Positions 51,377-59,437 of a stretch of 64,000 bases of DNA are shown here, piece by piece. The DNA is from an uncultured Eubacteriales bacterium (GTDB lineage: Bacteria; Bacillota; Clostridia; Peptostreptococcales; Anaerovoracaceae), in NCBI GenBank assembly GCA_900315895.1, contig ONAY01000001.1:62001-126000 (forward strand). The letters run 5' to 3'. The position numbers and the translations under genes were made by a program. Numbering within the stretch: the stretch's first letter is position 1; every line of letters starts with the position of its first letter. A model generated the notes under the pieces. The model was not told the DNA's origin, did no database searches, and saw only the letters and a list, made by a program, of their open reading frames with translations.

Positions 51377-52171
51377 ATGTCAGAGAATAAAACAGCTACG
51401 ACCCAGGCTGATCTTACTAAGGTAAAGCCTTACGGCGACACGTTAAACGACGGTAAAGTAGAGATGGCGTTCACACTTCCTGTTCCCTACGGTGAAGAGG
51501 CTGAAGAGTGCGCTAAGCAGTACGTCAAAAAACTTGGATTCGAAGAACCCAACGTAACATACTATCATGAACTTGCTCCCGGATACACATTCTTCGTAGT
51601 ATACGGATCAGCTCAGCAGACCATCGACTATACGGCCATCAAGGTTCCCAAGGTAGAAGGAACCGTTATGGACCGTGTGGAGTGCGGCGAGTGGATCGAA
51701 GAGAACGTTGGCCGTGACATCACAGTTGTTGGCGCCTCCATCGAGTCTGACGCACACACTGTAGGTATCGACGCTATCATCCAGATGAAGGGCTTCCACG
51801 GACACTTCGGTCTTGAGAGATTCAAGCACGTTGTACCCTACAACATGGGTTCACAGGTTCCCTGCGAAGAGCTAATCGCTAAGGCTAAAGAAGTCAACGC
51901 AGACGCTATCCTGGTTTCCCAGACAGTAACTCAGAAGGACATCCACATCATGAACCTGACCAAGATGGTAGAGCTTGTTGAGGCGGAAGGTCTCCGTGAC
52001 AAGATCATTCTTACCTGCGGCGGTCCCAGAATCTCCCACGAGCTTGCTCAGGAGCTTGGATATGATGCAGGATTCGGCCCCGGAAAGTATGCGGAGCACG
52101 TAATGAGCTACATCATGCAGGAAGTTGTAAAGCGCGGATGGCAGGATAAGCCGCTCATAGCCGACAGATAG
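51377..52171 (+). CDS. kamE: Lysine 5,6-aminomutase beta subunit
   Basis: The 264-residue small subunit with the B12-binding Rossmann domain. The base-off cobalamin motif is SDAHTVGIDAI (DxHxxG), followed by the GG motif LTCGGPRIS. The PLP lysine is expected in the N-terminal third. The ATG at 51377 follows GGAGGAGG. Reading further upstream would overlap kamD in a different frame and is not supported. Confidence 0.96.
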   Translation: MSENKTATTQADLTKVKPYGDTLNDGKVEMAFTLPVPYGEEAEECAKQYVKKLGFEEPNVTYYHELAPGYTFFVVYGSAQQTIDYTAIKVPKVEGTVMDRVECGEWIEENVGRDITVVGASIESDAHTVGIDAIIQMKGFHGHFGLERFKHVVPYNMGSQVPCEELIAKAKEVNADAILVSQTVTQKDIHIMNLTKMVELVEAEGLRDKIILTCGGPRISHELAQELGYDAGFGPGKYAEHVMSYIMQEVVKRGWQDKPLIADR

Positions 52172-52212
52172 TTGAAAAGTACGGTCAAAAATGGCTTGAG
52201 TCAAGCACCGGA

Positions 52213-52241
52213 GGGCCAATTAGATATTGACTAATTGGCCC
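52213..52241 (+). other. Intercistronic hairpin between kamE and atoD
   Basis: GGGCCAATTAG pairs perfectly with CTAATTGGCCC around a 7-base loop. An A-run follows and no T-run, so this is not a terminator on the plus strand. Confidence 0.6.
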
Positions 52242-52305
52242 AAAAAGTGTACGATTTAAAGGCTGATGATAAATTATTACTTTTTTATAAGAAGGTGAAG
52301 AAACT

Positions 52306-53028
52306 ATGATTAACAAGATCAAAACTGCGCAGGAAGCGGTTGCCGGCATTCAGGACGGAATGACCATAATGGTCGGCGGATTCCTTGCAACAGGTTCCCC
52401 CGAGATCCTTATGGACGCTTTAGTAGAAAAGGGAGTCAAGCATCTGACAGTAATCGCCAATGACGGCGGACTTGCTGAAGGACAGCCGAACCCGTTCCCC
52501 GGAGCTACTTCCCGTGGAGTAGGCAAACTTCTGGATCACCACATGGTAGACCACATCATTGCCTCCCATCTCGGAGTAAACCCCAGACTGAACGAACAGT
52601 TTGCTGAGGGAACACTTACTTACACACTGGTACCCCAGGGAACTCTGGCTGAGAAGATCAGAGCTGCCGCATACGGACTGGGCGGAGTTCTTACTCCCAC
52701 CGGACTTGGTACTCCTATGGAAACTAATCTTGACGAACTCGGAAGAGAGAAGAAGGTAGTTGAGATCCAGGGCAAGAAATATCTGTTCGAGCTCCCGCTT
52801 TTCGCTGACTATGCATTATGCAGACCCTCCGTTGCAGACAAGTTCGGCAACTTCTATTGCGCAAAAGCAACCAAGAACTTCAACTATGTAATGGCAAGTG
52901 CAGCTGATCACACCATCATCGCACCTGAGAAATTAGTTGAGATCGGAGCAATTGATCCTGATATCTTTGCAGTATCCGGAACATTAGTAGACACTATCGT
53001 GGAGGGAGAGAAACCATGGCAGATTTAA
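52306..53028 (+). CDS. atoD: Butyrate/acetoacetate CoA-transferase alpha subunit
   Basis: A 240-residue CoA-transferase alpha subunit that moves CoA between acetoacetate, butyrate and their CoA forms. The oxyanion-site motif is MVGGFLATGSPE near residue 25, with typical FELPLFADYALCRPS later. In lysine fermentation this step feeds acetoacetate into thiolase and releases butyrate. Codon use is highly biased. It overlaps atoA by 13 bases. Confidence 0.93.
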   Translation: MINKIKTAQEAVAGIQDGMTIMVGGFLATGSPEILMDALVEKGVKHLTVIANDGGLAEGQPNPFPGATSRGVGKLLDHHMVDHIIASHLGVNPRLNEQFAEGTLTYTLVPQGTLAEKIRAAAYGLGGVLTPTGLGTPMETNLDELGREKKVVEIQGKKYLFELPLFADYALCRPSVADKFGNFYCAKATKNFNYVMASAADHTIIAPEKLVEIGAIDPDIFAVSGTLVDTIVEGEKPWQI

Positions 53029-53672
53029 AAGAGAGAATCGCAAGAAGATGCGCTAAAGAATTTGAAGATGGAGATTTCATCAATCTTGGAATCGGAATGC
53101 CTACCATGGTAGCTGACTACATCCCAGAGGACATCATCGTTACCTGCCACTCCGAGAATGGATTCGCAGGAATCGACGCCATGGCAGACGAGTCCAATCT
53201 GGACGTTGACATCATCAACTCCGGCGGACAGTATGTAACAGTAGTTCCCAGAGTTAAGTATTTCGACACATCAGAGTCCTTCGGTCTGGTAAGAGGCGGT
53301 CACGTTAAGGCTACAGTTCTCGGCGCTATGGAAGTTGCAGAGAACGGAGACCTTGCCAACTGGATCATTCCCGGCAAGAAGGTTGCAGGAATGGGCGGAG
53401 CCATGGACCTTTGCGTTGGATGCCCCAACGTAATCATCACCATGATGCATACTCAGAAGGGTGCACCTAAGATCAAGAAGCACTGCACACTTCCTCTTAC
53501 CGCTGAAAAGTGCGTAACCAAGATCATCACTGAGATGTGCGTTATCGAAGTAAGAGAAGACGGACTTTGGGTAACCGAACTTCATCCTGATTTCACCAAG
53601 GAAGAAGTACAGGCTGCTACAGAGGCTGAACTTCATTGGGATCCCGAGCTTAAGCCCTACAACGAGGACTAA
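53016..53672 (+). CDS. atoA: Butyrate/acetoacetate CoA-transferase beta subunit
   Basis: The 218-residue catalytic beta subunit. The nucleophilic glutamate lies in TCHSENGFAGID near residue 46, and GMGGAMDLCVGC follows. The ATG lies within atoD, which supports equal production of the two subunits. A terminator follows, so this is the last gene of the lysine operon. Confidence 0.94.
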   Translation: MADLKERIARRCAKEFEDGDFINLGIGMPTMVADYIPEDIIVTCHSENGFAGIDAMADESNLDVDIINSGGQYVTVVPRVKYFDTSESFGLVRGGHVKATVLGAMEVAENGDLANWIIPGKKVAGMGGAMDLCVGCPNVIITMMHTQKGAPKIKKHCTLPLTAEKCVTKIITEMCVIEVREDGLWVTELHPDFTKEEVQAATEAELHWDPELKPYNED

Positions 53673-53695
53673 GCTTATCGGTCAAATGACTTCAG

Positions 53696-53721
53696 ACCCC
53701 GTGCGAAAGCACGGGGTTTTT
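53696..53721 (+). terminator. Intrinsic terminator of the lysine operon
   Basis: ACCCCGTGC-GAAA-GCACGGGGT followed by TTTTT. Confidence 0.92.
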
Positions 53722-53740
53722 GCGTGGGTAAACATAATTT

Positions 53741-53769
53741 TTGACTTTTTGATTTCATTGTGTTAAACT
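53741..53769 (+). promoter_or_regulatory. Promoter of the 3D-domain gene
   Basis: TTGACT, a 17-base spacer and TAAACT with a TG extension (TGTTAAACT). The ATG follows 10 bases later with no ribosome site, so the leader is nearly absent. Confidence 0.55.
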
Positions 53770-53779
53770 CGTCCCTGTT

Positions 53780-54865
53780 ATGACTGACGAAACAAGAAAC
53801 ATAGAAAAAGTATTATTAAAACTTTTGGACGGCTGTGACCGTCTAAGCGGCAGGATCAAAGTATCCAAGGCCGGTATATTTGTAGGAACACATAAGGCGG
53901 CCAAGGCCCTTCTTACCATTTTGTTGGTTGCAGGAGTGTGCGCGGGAAGCTATGCGCTCACACATATCCACAAACAGGTGACCGTTATAATAAATGATAA
54001 CCCGGGCCAGAGGACCATAACCTACGATACTACGGCAAGACAGATCCAGGACTTTCTGGAGACCGAGGACGTGGATTTCGTCCCAAGTGAAGACGTGGTC
54101 CTCAACAATCAGGCTGAATTCCTGAAAAACGGCACTACCATAACCATCGAGAAGCCCATTGACGTGTATCTTACTGCTGACGGTGAGACCCTTACATTCA
54201 GCGCACAGCCTCCGTTTACTGTACAGGACGTGCTGGATGGCCTGGGCAAAGAGCTTGGTGAAGAGGACATACTGAACTTCGACCTCACAGATGAGCTTAA
54301 AATGGAAGATGAGATCGTTCTCAAGAGAGTGACCTATGGCACCGCCACCGAGGACGCCGAGGTAGCCTTCGGATACAAGACCATCAATGATTACGATTTC
54401 CAGATAGGAAAGGTTGCAGTCACTACTGAGGGCCAGAACGGAATCTCCCGCAAAACATACAAGACCCGCCTGATCGACGGCGTCGAAGAGTCCAGGGAGC
54501 TCATATCTGAAGAAGTGGTGCAGGCACCGGTCGACCAGGTGACCAGCGTAGGCTACAAGCTGCAGTCCGGCGTGCCGGCAGGCCTCAGCTATTCCAGAGT
54601 CATCACCTGCAAGGCAGTTTCATACTGGTCAAGCTATGCCAATCCCATCGGAGCTTACGGCGGACGCTGCACCTACGGCACATGTGCTGTGGACAAGAGC
54701 GTCATCCCCCTGGGAACCAGACTCTACATCGAGGGCTACGGCTACGCCTACGCCAACGACGTAGGTTCCGGCGTGAAGGGCAACATGGTGGACCTTTATA
54801 TGGAATCACTTCAGCAGTGCTACTTCTGGGGCGCTAGGACTGTCAGGGTGTACATACTGAACTGA
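53780..54865 (+). CDS. DUF348/G5/3D-domain cell-wall protein (YabE/YuiC-like)
   Basis: A 361-residue exported protein. One membrane helix (about 41-60) anchors it. Two DUF348 ubiquitin-like repeats follow (around 67-110 and 121-165), then a G5 domain (about 188-262). The C-terminal 3D domain has the lytic-transglycosylase-like aspartates in CAVDKSVIPLGTRLYIEGYG, ANDVGSGVKG and MVDLYM. Such proteins cleave peptidoglycan during growth or resuscitation. The mRNA appears to start within a few bases of the ATG. Confidence 0.92.
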   Translation: MTDETRNIEKVLLKLLDGCDRLSGRIKVSKAGIFVGTHKAAKALLTILLVAGVCAGSYALTHIHKQVTVIINDNPGQRTITYDTTARQIQDFLETEDVDFVPSEDVVLNNQAEFLKNGTTITIEKPIDVYLTADGETLTFSAQPPFTVQDVLDGLGKELGEEDILNFDLTDELKMEDEIVLKRVTYGTATEDAEVAFGYKTINDYDFQIGKVAVTTEGQNGISRKTYKTRLIDGVEESRELISEEVVQAPVDQVTSVGYKLQSGVPAGLSYSRVITCKAVSYWSSYANPIGAYGGRCTYGTCAVDKSVIPLGTRLYIEGYGYAYANDVGSGVKGNMVDLYMESLQQCYFWGARTVRVYILN

Positions 54866-54875
54866 TATAATGAAA

Positions 54876-54907
54876 TAAAAAACTGCAGGGCGCGCCCTGC
54901 AGTTTTT
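54876..54907. terminator. Bidirectional palindromic terminator
   Basis: A near-perfect palindrome, AACTGCAGGGCG with CGCCCTGCAGTT, has A- and T-runs on both sides. It serves the 3D-domain gene and the converging tRNA-editing gene. Confidence 0.9.
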
Positions 54908-54921
54908 GCGTGCGTCGGTTG

Positions 54922-56193
54922 TTATTTCAAATGCTTCTCGATGAGATCCATAAAGGTCTCCGCCATGTCCTTTGACTGGAAGATGGCACGGGCGAAGGTG
55001 TCGGATCCGCCGCCTTTTCCGTTGTATATCCCGGCATTGTCCCTGACCAGCTGGCCGCATTTGATGGTGCCGTCGGATACCAGAAGCACCGTGTGGGAGG
55101 GGTCGTGGACCAGGAAGATCAGCTTCTTCACCAGGGGACTCAGATCCCTCGCCATGGTGGAAAGATCGTCCAGTGAAAGAATGTGATAGTGCCATGCGGG
55201 GATGGAGCCCGCAGCCACGGCTTCATCGCTTAATTCCGATGTGATCCTCGCGATCTCACGGGCAAAGACCTCCTTCTTAAGGTCAGAAAGCTGAGTATAT
55301 TTTTCTCTGTTCTTCTCGGTCTGAGCGTCGTACTTGGCCAGTATATCCTCTGTGCCCGCAGACATTTTGCGGCCCAGAGTGTGGAGCACTTCCAGCTCCT
55401 CCTGATATCTCATGAAGGCCCTGCGCCCTGCTTCGAAGTAGATGCGATACATGCCTTTGTTTGGCTCCAGCTTGAAGCACTTGATGAGTCCCACCTGAGC
55501 GCAGGACTTGAGGTGTGTTCCGCAGCAGGCAACGCAGCCCCATTCTTCATCGTTGGAACCTATGCCCACCAGGGTTATATCTTTCTTGACGGACAGAGGC
55601 TTTCTCTGAGGCTGTTTAGAAGCTTCACGATAGTTATCACCAAAGTACCTGACTATTATGGGAAGGTCCTGATAGATCGCCTCGTTGGCCAGAAGTTCAG
55701 CCTCCTTCACCATATCCCATGTGAGCTCGTTCACCTTTGCGTAGCCTTCCAGAGCCAGGTCGATGGTCATATAGTCATCACCCATGTGGAAGCCACGGTT
55801 GGTCAGGCCATATTCCCGATGGAAGATCCCCGTGAGCAGATGCTCACCGGAGTGACGCTGCATGTTGTCGAATCGCCTTTGCCAGTCAAGATCCACCCTG
55901 CATCTGAAACCGATGGGAATATCGTCTGCAGTGTCAAGCAGATTATAGATCTCTCCGTCGTGCTCATATACTTCAAGGACCTGATACTTCTGACCGTCTT
56001 TGGGCGCAGCGCTTCCCACATCGTAGAGAAGGGTGAGGGTGCCCCGGTCGGAGGATTGACCTCCGCCTTCCGGGAAGAGCACCGACTCTTTCAGAATGAC
56101 GGCCTTCCTGCCTGATACGTTGGCGACCCTGAAGATCTGGGTCTCGCAGGACCTGAGATATGAGTCTGTTTTGTACAATCTATCGGTGATCAT
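54922..56193 (-). CDS. Alanyl-tRNA editing protein (AlaX-like, with DHHA1 domain)
   Basis: A 423-residue protein related to the editing half of AlaRS, which hydrolyses mischarged tRNA-Ala. The N-terminal beta-barrel resembles AlaRS domain II/III, with FPEGGGQSSDRG. The zinc/editing site is HSGEHLLTGIF and CVACCGTHLKSC. The C-terminal DHHA1 domain contains GKGGGSDTFARAIF. There is no aminoacylation domain. The ATG at 56193 has GGAGG 7 bases upstream; 31 extra codons in frame have none. Confidence 0.92.
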   Translation of the reverse strand: MITDRLYKTDSYLRSCETQIFRVANVSGRKAVILKESVLFPEGGGQSSDRGTLTLLYDVGSAAPKDGQKYQVLEVYEHDGEIYNLLDTADDIPIGFRCRVDLDWQRRFDNMQRHSGEHLLTGIFHREYGLTNRGFHMGDDYMTIDLALEGYAKVNELTWDMVKEAELLANEAIYQDLPIIVRYFGDNYREASKQPQRKPLSVKKDITLVGIGSNDEEWGCVACCGTHLKSCAQVGLIKCFKLEPNKGMYRIYFEAGRRAFMRYQEELEVLHTLGRKMSAGTEDILAKYDAQTEKNREKYTQLSDLKKEVFAREIARITSELSDEAVAAGSIPAWHYHILSLDDLSTMARDLSPLVKKLIFLVHDPSHTVLLVSDGTIKCGQLVRDNAGIYNGKGGGSDTFARAIFQSKDMAETFMDLIEKHLK

Positions 56194-56263
56194 ATGTGTT
56201 CCTCCAACAAAAAAGGGTGTACCATATATTACGAAAAAACGAGAACAAAATGCCCTCAAAATC

Positions 56264-56396
56264 TGTGGATAAGTTCCTATTGACAATTCTGAAAAAACCA
56301 GCTAAGCCTTGAATATCAAGGGCGGAACCCACTTATTGTTTTCCACAGAGGCTTGTGAACAAAATTGTATACGATTTTGGGGCCGCCTGTTGATAA
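56264..56396. other. Cluster of DnaA-box-like sequences in an AT-rich gap
   Basis: TGTGGATAA (56264-56272, exact consensus), TTTTCCACA (56339-56347, one mismatch) and TGTTGATAA (56388-56396, one mismatch) lie within 133 bases. The surrounding 330-base gap (56194-56522) is AT-rich, contains AAATTGTATACGATTT near 56363-56378, and has a GAATTGTT/AACAATTC hairpin further on. No dnaA or dnaN gene is nearby, so it is probably not the main origin. Confidence 0.35.
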
Positions 56397-56512
56397 CTCT
56401 CAAAACCATTGAATAATAGGCGTTTTCGAATTGTTGAAAACAATTCAGAAAAAAAGAACAAGAGTTAACATAAATCCCGAAAACCATGTATTGCAAAAAA
56501 ACATTTTTTGCA

Positions 56513-56540
56513 AAAAAGGCCGTCAAAGGGCGGCCTTTTT
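56513..56540 (-). terminator. Terminator overlapping the metK stop codon
   Basis: AAAAAGGCCG pairs with CGGCCTTTTT; on the minus strand the hairpin includes the last metK codons and ends in a T-run. Confidence 0.85.
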
Positions 56541-57665
56541 GAGTTCTTCAGCTTTATCGGTCCTCTCCCAGGGAAGATCCACATCCGTCCTTCCGAAGTG
56601 ACCGTATGCAGCAGTCTGGCGGTAGATAGGTCTCCTGAGATCCAGAGATCTGATGATGCCGCCGGGTGTGAGTTCAAAGTGTTCTCTCACAAGGTCGGAC
56701 AGCTTCTCGTCGGAGATGACGCCTGTACCCTTGGTATCTACAAGAATGGATACGGGCTCGGCGATACCGATGGCGTAGGCCAGCTGGATCTCGCACTGCT
56801 TTGCAAGTCCTGCGGCCACGATGTTCTTAGCTGCATATCTTGCGGCGTAGCTTGCGGAACGGTCCACCTTTGTGGGGTCCTTGCCTGAGAAAGCACCGCC
56901 GCCGTGGCGTGCATATCCGCCGTAGGTGTCAACTATGATCTTCCTGCCTGTAAGACCGGAGTCTCCGTGAGGTCCGCCGATGACAAAACGACCGGTGGGG
57001 TTCACATAGTACTTGGTGTCAGCGTCCAGAAGCTCTGCAGGAATGATGGGCTTCACAACGTGTTCCATAAGGTCTTTTTTGATCTGTTCGATGGTGACAT
57101 CCGGATCGTGCTGGGTGGAGATGAGAACCGTGTCGATCCTCTTGACCTGATCCCCATCATACTCTACTGTGACCTGGGTCTTGCCATCAGGTCTCAGATA
57201 CTTGAGAGTTCCGTTCTTTCTGACTTCTGTAAGTCTTCTTGCCAGCTTGTGGGCAAGGGAGATGGCCATTGGCATGAGTTCAGGTGTCTCGTCGCAGGCG
57301 TATCCGAACATGATGCCCTGGTCTCCTGCTCCGCCGACTTCATCGTTGGTTCCCATGGCGATATCTTGTGACTGCTCGTCGATGGCGGACAGTACTGCGC
57401 AGGTGTTTCCGTCAAAACCATAGTCGGATCTGTCGTATCCTATGTCAAGGATGACTTTCCTGACGATCCCGGGAATATCAACGTAGGCTGATGTGGTGAT
57501 CTCGCCCATGACCATGGCGTATCCTGTAGTAGTGGTGGACTCGCAGGCGACTCTGCCGTTGGGGTCCTGTTTCAGTATCTCGTCAAGGATGGCGTCCGAG
57601 ATCTGGTCGCAGATCTTATCGGGATGCCCCTCTGTGACGGATTCTGATGTAAATAATCTCTTCAT
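56523..57665 (-). CDS. metK: S-adenosylmethionine synthetase
   Basis: A 380-residue MetK that makes SAM from methionine and ATP. Signatures are [20 protein letters not shown] at the N-terminus, [12 protein letters not shown] (ATP site) and [23 protein letters not shown] phosphate loop, here [17 protein letters not shown]. The length is standard. It is preceded by a SAM-I riboswitch and terminator, so its product represses its own gene by premature termination. SAM from here would feed KamA and other radical-SAM enzymes. Confidence 0.98.
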   Translation of the reverse strand: MKRLFTSESVTEGHPDKICDQISDAILDEILKQDPNGRVACESTTTTGYAMVMGEITTSAYVDIPGIVRKVILDIGYDRSDYGFDGNTCAVLSAIDEQSQDIAMGTNDEVGGAGDQGIMFGYACDETPELMPMAISLAHKLARRLTEVRKNGTLKYLRPDGKTQVTVEYDGDQVKRIDTVLISTQHDPDVTIEQIKKDLMEHVVKPIIPAELLDADTKYYVNPTGRFVIGGPHGDSGLTGRKIIVDTYGGYARHGGGAFSGKDPTKVDRSASYAARYAAKNIVAAGLAKQCEIQLAYAIGIAEPVSILVDTKGTGVISDEKLSDLVREHFELTPGGIIRSLDLRRPIYRQTAAYGHFGRTDVDLPWERTDKAEELKKAAL

Positions 57666-57721
57666 TCTATTTCCTCCTATTGGTTACTTAACTGCCTTAT
57701 TTCGAGCATTCATCATCCATG

Positions 57722-57745
57722 AAAAAAGCCTCTCGAAAGAGAGGC
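57722..57745 (-). terminator. Riboswitch-controlled terminator of metK
   Basis: GCCTCTC-TTTC-GAGAGGC followed by six T residues on the minus strand, between the SAM aptamer and the metK ribosome site. Confidence 0.92.
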
Positions 57746-57764
57746 ATAGTTTACGGATGACTTC

Positions 57765-57866
57765 CTCATCTTCCGGATCGTACGATCACGCTGGAATTGG
57801 CACCTTACGGGGTCTCCACAGGTTGCCGGGCTTCATAGGGCCAGTCCCTCAGCCGCTCTGGATAAG
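57765..57866 (-). ncRNA. SAM-I riboswitch (S-box) of metK
   Basis: Read on the minus strand it begins CTTATCCAGAGCGGCTGAGG, then contains GGCCCTATGAAGCCCGGCAA, GGTGCCAATTCCAGC and closes with GATGAG pairing to CTTATC (P1). These are the conserved S-box core elements, including the kink-turn and SAM pocket. SAM binding favours the terminator just downstream. Confidence 0.96.
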
Positions 57867-57888
57867 GTATTAAAATGTCCTGAATCAT

Positions 57889-57915
57889 AGTATATCAAAG
57901 GCGGGGCTTTGTCAA
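57889..57915 (-). promoter_or_regulatory. Promoter of the metK leader
   Basis: On the minus strand, TTGACA and an extended -10, TGATATACT, are 15 bases apart. The riboswitch starts about 20 bases after the -10. Confidence 0.6.
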
Positions 57916-58021
57916 GGGCATTTCGCCGGGGTATAGTCTACTATGGTAAGCAGGCATCATAGCGCAAAATATTTTGTGCAAAAAAACAACAGAACCCCAA
58001 ATAATTTGGAATTCTTTATTA

Positions 58022-58050
58022 TTGTATCACAATAAAGTGTGGAATATAAT
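58022..58050 (+). promoter_or_regulatory. Promoter of brnQ
   Basis: TTGTAT, a 17-base spacer and TATAAT. The -35 lies inside a CTTTATT/AATAAAG inverted repeat, a possible operator. The gap before it (57916-58021) also holds a palindrome, GCGCAAAATATTTTGTGC (57962-57979). Confidence 0.6.
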
Positions 58051-58101
58051 AATAGTAGAACCGAAAGATCTCCATCACTTTGAAAAAAGAAGGTGAATCA
58101 G

Positions 58102-59364
58102 ATGAAGAATAAACAGCGTACAGACACATTGGTCATCGGCTTCGCGTTATTCTCCATGTTCTTCGGAGCAGGAAACGTGATATTCCCGCCGTACCTTGGT
58201 CTTCAGGCAGGACCTCAGTGGTTGATTGCCTTCGCCTCGTATTTCATCATGGATATAGGGCTCGCTATGGTCGGAGTCCTGGCGGTGGTCAAATGCAGCA
58301 CCGCAGAAGAGCTGCTCAAACCTCTGGGCAAGGTGGTGGCAGTGGTGTTCTTCAGCGTGCTGACACTTTGTCTGGGACCCATGTTTGCGGTTCCGAGAAC
58401 GGCAGCCACCACTTACGAGATGGGTATCAAGGACACTCCCATAGATATCGGACCCACATGGTTCGCAGTGATCTTCTTTGTAATAGTGTTCCTTCTGAGC
58501 ATCAAGGAATCAGCGGTGGTGGACATCGTAGGTAAGATCCTGACCCCCATACTTCTGGTGGGTCTGGTGATCCTGATAGTGAAGGGTCTGGTTTCTCCTC
58601 TGGGAGAGATCGCTGAGGAACCTCAGGTGGACAATATCGTGTCCTACGGAGTGGAATCCGGATATCAGGCCATGGACGCCATGGGGTCGCTTCTCTTGAC
58701 ACTGGTGATAGTGTCCAGCGCCATGCAGAAGGGCTACACCGACGAGAAGTCCAGAAGCAAGGTGGTTGCAGCTGCAGCACTGATAGCGGGAGGAATAATG
58801 TTCCTGGTCTACCTGGGACTGACATACCTGGGAGCCACAGTTTCGGACATCTACGATCTGGGAACAACCAGAGTGAACCTGGTGATCAACATCGTTCACG
58901 GCCTCCTGGGCGGAGGCGGCAGGGTCATCATCGCCATCGTCATCGCCATGGCATGCCTGACCACAGCCATTGCCCTCATAAGCTCAGCTTCCACATTCTT
59001 CGCATCCCTCATCAAGAAGAAGGGAAGCTACGAAGTGCTGGTCACAGTATTCTGTCTGTTCAGCTGCTTCATCTCCACCATGGGAGTTGAATCCATACTG
59101 AACTTTGCAGCACCGATCCTTGGAATAATCTATCCGCCGGTCCTTACGCTGATCATCATGGGCTTCCTCCCCAGGTCTGACAAGACCGCCATGGCCACAA
59201 GGTTTGCCTTCGTGGGAGCCCTGGCAGCCAGCATCATTGAGACCGCCGGAGTCAAGATCACACTGATCCCGGCCTTCGCCGGAATGGGCATCAACTGGGT
59301 GATTCCTGCACTGGTTCTGGGCATCATCGGAGCATGTATACCGATAAACAAAAATAGCATATGA
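58102..59364 (+). CDS. brnQ: Branched-chain amino acid:cation symporter (LIVCS family)
   Basis: A 420-residue membrane transporter with about twelve helices. It begins with the family pattern GFALFSMFFGAGNVIFPPYLG, which contains the sodium/substrate site region. It imports leucine, isoleucine and valine with sodium or protons. I chose ATG 58102, with AGAAGG 8 bases upstream, over the GTG at 58093. It is monocistronic between its own promoter and terminator. Uptake of branched-chain amino acids fits an amino-acid-fermenting host. Confidence 0.93.
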   Translation: MKNKQRTDTLVIGFALFSMFFGAGNVIFPPYLGLQAGPQWLIAFASYFIMDIGLAMVGVLAVVKCSTAEELLKPLGKVVAVVFFSVLTLCLGPMFAVPRTAATTYEMGIKDTPIDIGPTWFAVIFFVIVFLLSIKESAVVDIVGKILTPILLVGLVILIVKGLVSPLGEIAEEPQVDNIVSYGVESGYQAMDAMGSLLLTLVIVSSAMQKGYTDEKSRSKVVAAAALIAGGIMFLVYLGLTYLGATVSDIYDLGTTRVNLVINIVHGLLGGGGRVIIAIVIAMACLTTAIALISSASTFFASLIKKKGSYEVLVTVFCLFSCFISTMGVESILNFAAPILGIIYPPVLTLIIMGFLPRSDKTAMATRFAFVGALAASIIETAGVKITLIPAFAGMGINWVIPALVLGIIGACIPINKNSI

Positions 59365-59375
59365 TTTTTTGAAAG

Positions 59376-59402
59376 AGCAGTCCTTCAGGGACTGCTTTTT
59401 TG
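59376..59402 (+). terminator. Intrinsic terminator after brnQ
   Basis: AGCAGTCC pairs with GGACTGCT across a TTCAG loop, followed by a T-run. Confidence 0.9.
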
Positions 59403-59431
59403 TTGAAAAATACTGACTTTGCCTTTATACT
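59403..59431 (+). promoter_or_regulatory. Promoter of the 59.4-64 kb operon
   Basis: TTGAAA, an ideal 17-base spacer and TATACT, ending 6 bases before the ATG. There is no room for a ribosome site; the mRNA would be leaderless. Confidence 0.65.
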
Positions 59432-59437
59432 TTAGCT

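Noticed and set aside
52192..52207. Sigma-54 promoter before atoD (TGGCTTGAGTCAAGCA)
   Set aside because: The GG-GC spacing fits but three consensus bases are wrong, and the sequence is a small GCTTGA/TCAAGC hairpin. atoD is explained by read-through from kdd.
56194..56522. Chromosomal replication origin
   Set aside because: Only three DnaA-like boxes, no dnaA, dnaN or rpmH nearby, and no clear DNA-unwinding element.
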